Assembly (NCBI GenBank): GCA_902525565.1 | Contig: CABZHY010000001.1 | Span: 186,001-250,000 of the forward strand | Origin: an uncultured Pelagibacteraceae bacterium | Lineage (GTDB): Bacteria; Pseudomonadota; Alphaproteobacteria; Pelagibacterales; Pelagibacteraceae | Length of the DNA: 64,000 nucleotides | Direction: 5' to 3' | Shown here: positions 61,818-64,000 of the stretch, piece after piece | How positions within the stretch are numbered: position 1 is the first letter of the stretch | How the letters are laid out: every line of letters begins with the position of its first letter | Made by a program: the position numbers and the translations under genes | The notes under the pieces: generated by a model | Databases searched by the model: none | What the model saw: the letters and a program-made list of their open reading frames with translations, nothing else | Told to the model about the DNA's origin: nothing

Positions 61818-63109
61818 TAACCAAGCAATCTAATTAATGTTGGTATTTTTAAAATATTTTTATTTTTTTTGAAAATAGACAGACAATTATGAATATTAGT
61901 TTCAGTTGTTTTATGAGTTATAATAACTATTGTTGCTTTATTATTTTTTTTATCAGGTGTCTGGATTAACCTTTTAACTGAAATTTTGTATTTAGCTAAA
62001 CGATTAGTTATTTCGGATAATACACCAGGCTTATCTTTTACTTCAAATCTTAAATATAATGAATTTACATAGTTATTTACATTATATGGATTTAAAGATT
62101 TAAGCTTAGAAACACTAACACCGAAAGGTTTTTTTATATTTCCACGCAAAATTGATAATAAATCAGAAAGTAATGATGAAGAAGTAGGACCTGGACCAGC
62201 TCCCTCTCCTTGCAATACACTTTCACCAACAGGTCTACCTTGCAGAATTACTGCATTCATTACACCGTTAACATTACCAATATAAGATTTTTTACTAACC
62301 AAACATGGATGAACGGTTTCAAAAAGATGATTATTCTTTAACTCAGAAATTCCCAACAGCTTTATTCTTAAATCTAATTGATTTGCAATTTTAATATCTT
62401 TTAATTCAATTTTTTCTATTCCTTCCATTAAACATTTATGTTTTGAAATTTTACTGTTAAAGGCTAAAGCAGACAAAATTCTAACTTTTGCAAATGCGTC
62501 AAAACCATTTAAGTCTAATTTAGGATTACCAGGTTCGGCATAACCAAGTATCTGTGCTTTTTTTAAAACCTCAGCAAAATTTTCATTTGAATTTTCCATT
62601 TCAGATAAAATATAATTTGAGGTACCATTCAGAATTCCATAAACCTTTGATATTTTATTTGTTGCTAATCCTTCTTTAATAGATCTTAATATTGGGATAC
62701 CTCCAGCAACTGATGCTTCAAATTCTAAATTAACCTTATTTTTTTCTGCAAGTTTTGCTAACTCATTACCGTGTTTTGATATTAAAGCTTTATTAGGTGT
62801 AATAACATGGATTTTATTTTTTAAAGCAGTTTCTACAACCTTTTTAGAAATTCCATCTGATAAACCTATGGCCTCAAACAATATATCAATGTTATTTTTT
62901 TTAAAAATTTCTAAAGGATTTTTGTAAAATATTTTTTTATTAACTTTAAATTTTCGTTTTTTATTAATACTTCTTGCAGATAAAGCAACTACGTTTATTT
63001 TTTTACCTGTTTTAAGCTCAATATCTTTTTTTTTTGTATTTAGTTCGTTTAGCAAATAATTGCCTACCTGACCAAGTCCTACTACTGCAATATTAATTAA
63101 TTTACTCAT
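61817..63109 (-). CDS. hom: Homoserine dehydrogenase with C-terminal ACT domain
   Basis: VVGLGQVGNYLL, FEASVAGGIPILRSIKEGL, GILNGTSNYILSEME, GEGAGPGPTSSSLLSDL. Confidence 0.95.
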   Translation of the reverse strand: MSKLINIAVVGLGQVGNYLLNELNTKKKDIELKTGKKINVVALSARSINKKRKFKVNKKIFYKNPLEIFKKNNIDILFEAIGLSDGISKKVVETALKNKIHVITPNKALISKHGNELAKLAEKNKVNLEFEASVAGGIPILRSIKEGLATNKISKVYGILNGTSNYILSEMENSNENFAEVLKKAQILGYAEPGNPKLDLNGFDAFAKVRILSALAFNSKISKHKCLMEGIEKIELKDIKIANQLDLRIKLLGISELKNNHLFETVHPCLVSKKSYIGNVNGVMNAVILQGRPVGESVLQGEGAGPGPTSSSLLSDLLSILRGNIKKPFGVSVSKLKSLNPYNVNNYVNSLYLRFEVKDKPGVLSEITNRLAKYKISVKRLIQTPDKKNNKATIVIITHKTTETNIHNCLSIFKKNKNILKIPTLIRLLG

Positions 63110-63333
63110 TTGCTTATATCTGGATATTTACTTTTTTTTGTATAGTCATCTATATAAATCTCATATTCCTCTAATGTCATTGACGTTATATCGTCTGCCT
63201 TTCTTAATATTTCATTTAATTTTTTTTGATTATTTTTTTTTTCAATAGAATTTTCTGTCCAATATTGAGAATCTCTGTTTAAAGAACAATTGGCTAATAT
63301 TAATGAAAAAAAAATAATTATAAATATTTTCAT
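63106..63333 (-). CDS. Small putative lipoprotein
   Basis: MKIFIIIFFSLILANCSLN lipobox; overlaps both argC and hom by 4 nt. Confidence 0.65.
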   Translation of the reverse strand: MKIFIIIFFSLILANCSLNRDSQYWTENSIEKKNNQKKLNEILRKADDITSMTLEEYEIYIDDYTKKSKYPDISK

Positions 63334-64000
63334 GTTAATCCAGTCTTTTCAGGAAAATTAAATTTATTATTTAAATTTTGCACAGCTTGACCTGCCCCAC
63401 CTTTAATCAAATTATCAATAGCAGATAGAATGATTATTTTATTACTATATTTAGATTTGCACACTGAAATATAACAATTGTTAGTATTTATTACATTATT
63501 GGTGCTTAACAATGTGCCAGACTTTAATATTTTCACAAAACTTTCATTTTTATAAAATCTAATTAATGTTTTTAATACTTTTGTTTGTGAAATATTATTT
63601 TCTAAATCAACATATATAGTACTCAGAATGCCTCTAAACATTGGTGATAAGTGAGGAGTAAAACTAAATTGAAATTTTTTTTTAGTAAATTTTCTTAACA
63701 TTTGATCTATTTCAGAATTGTGACGATGAAAACCGACTCCGTAAGCACTCAAAGAATGATATAGATTTTTATCTATATATTTTTTGTGAACACCTCTACC
63801 AGCACCTGAATATCCGGATTTTGAATCAATTATAATATTATTAAATTTAATTAAATTTTTCTTAAATAAAGGAAATAGAGGAAGCAGTATTGATGTTGGA
63901 TAACATCCTGGACATGAAATAATATTATATTTTTTAATCTCTTTTCTATTAATTTCAGGAAGTAAATAAATACTTTTTTTTATTAAATTAGTTGCTCGAT
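63330..64000 (-). CDS. argC: N-acetyl-gamma-glutamyl-phosphate reductase, truncated by the window edge
   Basis: Frame stays open to position 64000; reverse strand reads ...CPGCYPTSILLPLFPL...KSGYSGAGRG...SAYGVGFHRHNSEI; active-site Cys present. The ORF track begins at an internal Met. Confidence 0.88.
   Translation of the reverse strand, partial: RATNLIKKSIYLLPEINRKEIKKYNIISCPGCYPTSILLPLFPLFKKNLIKFNNIIIDSKSGYSGAGRGVHKKYIDKNLYHSLSAYGVGFHRHNSEIDQMLRKFTKKKFQFSFTPHLSPMFRGILSTIYVDLENNISQTKVLKTLIRFYKNESFVKILKSGTLLSTNNVINTNNCYISVCKSKYSNKIIILSAIDNLIKGGAGQAVQNLNNKFNFPEKTGLT

Overview
This 64 kb window is AT-rich, densely packed bacterial DNA. Gene content, overlapping start/stop junctions and very short spacers suggest a streamlined alphaproteobacterium of the SAR11/Pelagibacter type (inference; no rRNA gene is present to confirm it). 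Most of it is core genome: ppk-ppx-phoX, znuA/znuCB-zur, dgt-argS-nagZ-scpAB-tatABC-serS-yajC-secDF, uvrA/ssb-gyrA-coaD-ppi-tgt, recG/sdhE, mltB-rlpA/SPOR-dac-tmk-holB-metG-tatD, nhaA, glpX, hom and a truncated argC. There are four tRNA genes: Lys-TTT, Ser-TGA, Pro-TGG and Glu-TTC. The clearest accessory region runs from tRNA-Glu (51288) to about 60 kb. It holds a GIY-YIG protein, three putative glycosyltransferases, an atypical nucleotide-sugar dehydrogenase, a carbamoyltransferase, a complete orphan tyrosine recombinase, two unannotated micro-ORFs abutting a single-domain methylguanine methyltransferase-like gene, and an unusually long non-coding gap. Other points of interest are an arsenate-detoxification-like aqpS-arsC pair beside phoX, a five-unit His/Asp repeat loop in ZnuA with two palindromic Zur-like sites in the divergent promoter, a 25-28 aa membrane micro-ORF before a DUF502 gene, a U-U mismatch in the tRNA-Glu anticodon stem, and several convergent gene pairs whose ends overlap. 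No CRISPR array, IS element, rRNA operon or convincing new defence system was found.
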